Below, piece after piece: positions 62,940-64,000 of a stretch of 64,000 nt of DNA. Below the pieces are notes generated by a model. That model was given only the letters and a program-made list of their open reading frames with translations, was not told the origin of the DNA and searched no databases. The stretch comes from Litchfieldia stipae. Lineage in GTDB: Bacteria; Bacillota; Bacilli; Bacillales; Bacillaceae_L. Both the position numbers and the translations under genes were made by a program. The stretch's first letter is position 1. Every line of letters starts with the position of its first letter. The stretch covers positions 1 to 64,000 of the forward strand of contig NZ_JACYHA010000001.1 in the NCBI RefSeq assembly GCF_014837155.1, written 5' to 3'.

Positions 62940-63953
62940 TTGTTAGAAATTAAAAACTTAGTAAAACAATACAAAACGAAAAAAGGAACAATCCTTGGTG
63001 TCGACAACGTTTCAATTTCCATCAACAAAGGCGAGATTTTCGGAATTGTTGGCTATAGTGGTGCTGGTAAAAGCTCGTTATTAAGATGCTTGAACCTATT
63101 AGAGAAGCCAACTTCTGGTGAAGTCATCATTGATGGGATTTCACTAACAAAGCTATCTAAAAAAGATTTAAGAAGAACTCGGCAAAAAATCGGCATGATT
63201 TTTCAACACTTTTATCTAGTAAGCTCAAAAACTGTGTTTGAAAATGTAGCCTTTGCATTAAAGGCTGCAAACAAATCAAACAAGGAAATTGAAACAAAGG
63301 TGACAGAGTTGCTTAAAATGGTAGGGTTGGCTGATAAGCGTGATGTCTATCCTTCCCAATTAAGTGGTGGCCAAAAGCAAAGAGTTGGAATTGCAAGAGC
63401 ATTAGCAAATGACCCAGCTGTTTTACTTTGTGACGAAGCAACCTCCGCACTTGATCCAAGCACAACCAAATCAATTCTGCAATTGTTACGAAAAATCAAT
63501 AAAGAATTAGGGTTAACGATTGTGTTAATCACACATGAGATGGAGGTTGTAAAAGAAATTTGCGATCGGATGGCGGTTATGCAGGATGGCAAAGTGGTTG
63601 AAGAAGGTCCGGTGTATGAACTCTTTTCAAATCCTGTTCAACCATTAACGCGTGACTTTATCAATACAATCCTACAATTTGAGCTTCCAGATCACTTAAT
63701 TGAAAACAGAAAAGGAACGATTATTAAGATTTATTTCAAAGGAACCATTGCTGAGGATTCCGTTGTATCTGATGTTCTTCAAACGTTCAAGGTCCGTGGA
63801 AATATCCTGCACGGCAAAATCGAGTACATCAAAGAAACACCTTTAGGAATTTTTATCATGGAATTAACGGGTGAACAGGATGAAGTTAAAAAGGCAATCA
63901 ATTATATCCAGTCCCGAACTGAGAATTTGGAGGTGATTCATGATGTTATTTGA
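62940..63953 (+). CDS. metN: Methionine ABC importer, ATP-binding protein
   Basis: 337 residues. ATPase domain: Walker A VGYSGAGKSS, signature LSGGQKQRVGIARALA, Walker B LLCDEATSALDPST. After the ATPase comes the C-terminal regulatory domain (residues about 265-335) that binds methionine in MetN and causes trans-inhibition. The start is TTG with GGGTG upstream. SAM-I control and the following permease fix the identity. Confidence 0.95.
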   Translation: MLEIKNLVKQYKTKKGTILGVDNVSISINKGEIFGIVGYSGAGKSSLLRCLNLLEKPTSGEVIIDGISLTKLSKKDLRRTRQKIGMIFQHFYLVSSKTVFENVAFALKAANKSNKEIETKVTELLKMVGLADKRDVYPSQLSGGQKQRVGIARALANDPAVLLCDEATSALDPSTTKSILQLLRKINKELGLTIVLITHEMEVVKEICDRMAVMQDGKVVEEGPVYELFSNPVQPLTRDFINTILQFELPDHLIENRKGTIIKIYFKGTIAEDSVVSDVLQTFKVRGNILHGKIEYIKETPLGIFIMELTGEQDEVKKAINYIQSRTENLEVIHDVI

Positions 63954-64000
63954 TGTCGCTCATTTAATCGAATTACTTCCTGATATTAACAAGGCATTTT
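63940..64000 (+). CDS. metI: Methionine ABC importer permease, first codons (cut by window end)
   Basis: Twenty codons (MMLFDVAHLIELLPDINKAF) are visible before the window ends. GGAGGT is well placed, and the start overlaps the last codons of metN. The identity rests on gene order; the sequence itself is too short to prove it. Confidence 0.75.
   Translation, partial: MMLFDVAHLIELLPDINKAF

Overview
The window is chromosomal DNA of a low-GC, endospore-forming Bacillaceae bacterium (Bacillus in the broad sense). Pointers are purine-rich GGAGG ribosome-binding sites, frequent TTG and GTG starts, U-tailed terminators, SAM and ZTP riboswitches, an exact sigma-W-type promoter, a sigma-K-like promoter, CcpA cre-like boxes, a mifM-yidC2 pair and a YesMN-type two-component system. 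No rRNA, tRNA, CRISPR array, prophage or intact insertion sequence was seen.

Region by region. 1-7.4 kb: an arginine-deiminase-fold enzyme, an N-carbamoyl-amino-acid hydrolase, a gamma-glutamylcyclotransferase-like protein, topoisomerase III, and a PadR regulator coupled to a DUF2812 membrane protein. 7.4-12 kb: an A+T-rich accessory block with a secreted 140-residue protein, three ABC-2-like permease genes (the first broken by an in-frame stop) and one ATPase, followed by about 700 bp of palindromic repeats. 12-13.7 kb: a zinc-ribbon miniprotein, a HAD phosphatase and a DUF2161 nuclease-like protein. 13.8-22.2 kb: a complete xylo-oligosaccharide unit (YesMN-type kinase and regulator, lipoprotein binding protein, two permeases, GH52 beta-xylosidase) with two cre-like boxes and a XylR-like palindrome. 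22.5-31.4 kb: an M42 peptidase, a sigma-W-driven PspA envelope-stress operon (DUF4178, PspA, DUF4247, DUF350, membrane aminopropyltransferase), a metallo-beta-lactamase-fold hydrolase, MnmH, an acetate transporter and a MerR-TipAS regulator. 31.6-44.1 kb: mostly housekeeping and catabolic genes (exonuclease, aldehyde dehydrogenase, VOC dioxygenase, M20 hydrolase, ribosome hibernation factor, PanE, a CPA2 antiporter, an MFS transporter), ending with the YidC2 insertase and an upstream MifM-like arrest peptide. 44.3-53.8 kb: a Gly/Tyr-rich probable spore-coat protein, then a four-gene signalling operon: PAS-GGDEF-EAL-PilZ, REC-GGDEF-EAL-LuxR, a 1079-residue hybrid histidine kinase and a CheR methyltransferase. 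54-64 kb: a CAP-domain protein, an M29 aminopeptidase, DoxX, a HemD-like protein, ZTP-riboswitch-controlled folD, DUF2500, a CaCA antiporter, an amidohydrolase, and a SAM-riboswitch-controlled metN with the first codons of metI.

The strongest candidates for something undescribed are: (i) the divergent MifM-like arrest peptide, whose last codons can pair with the yidC2 ribosome-binding site; (ii) the methyltransferase/hybrid-kinase pair, recalling RsbM/RsbK of Bacillus cereus but joined to two c-di-GMP proteins, one carrying a DNA-binding domain; (iii) the secreted-protein/ABC cluster with a nonsense-interrupted permease; and (iv) the sigma-W PspA-polyamine-synthase-like operon. A family of long palindromic intergenic repeats (five copies) is spread over the first half of the window.
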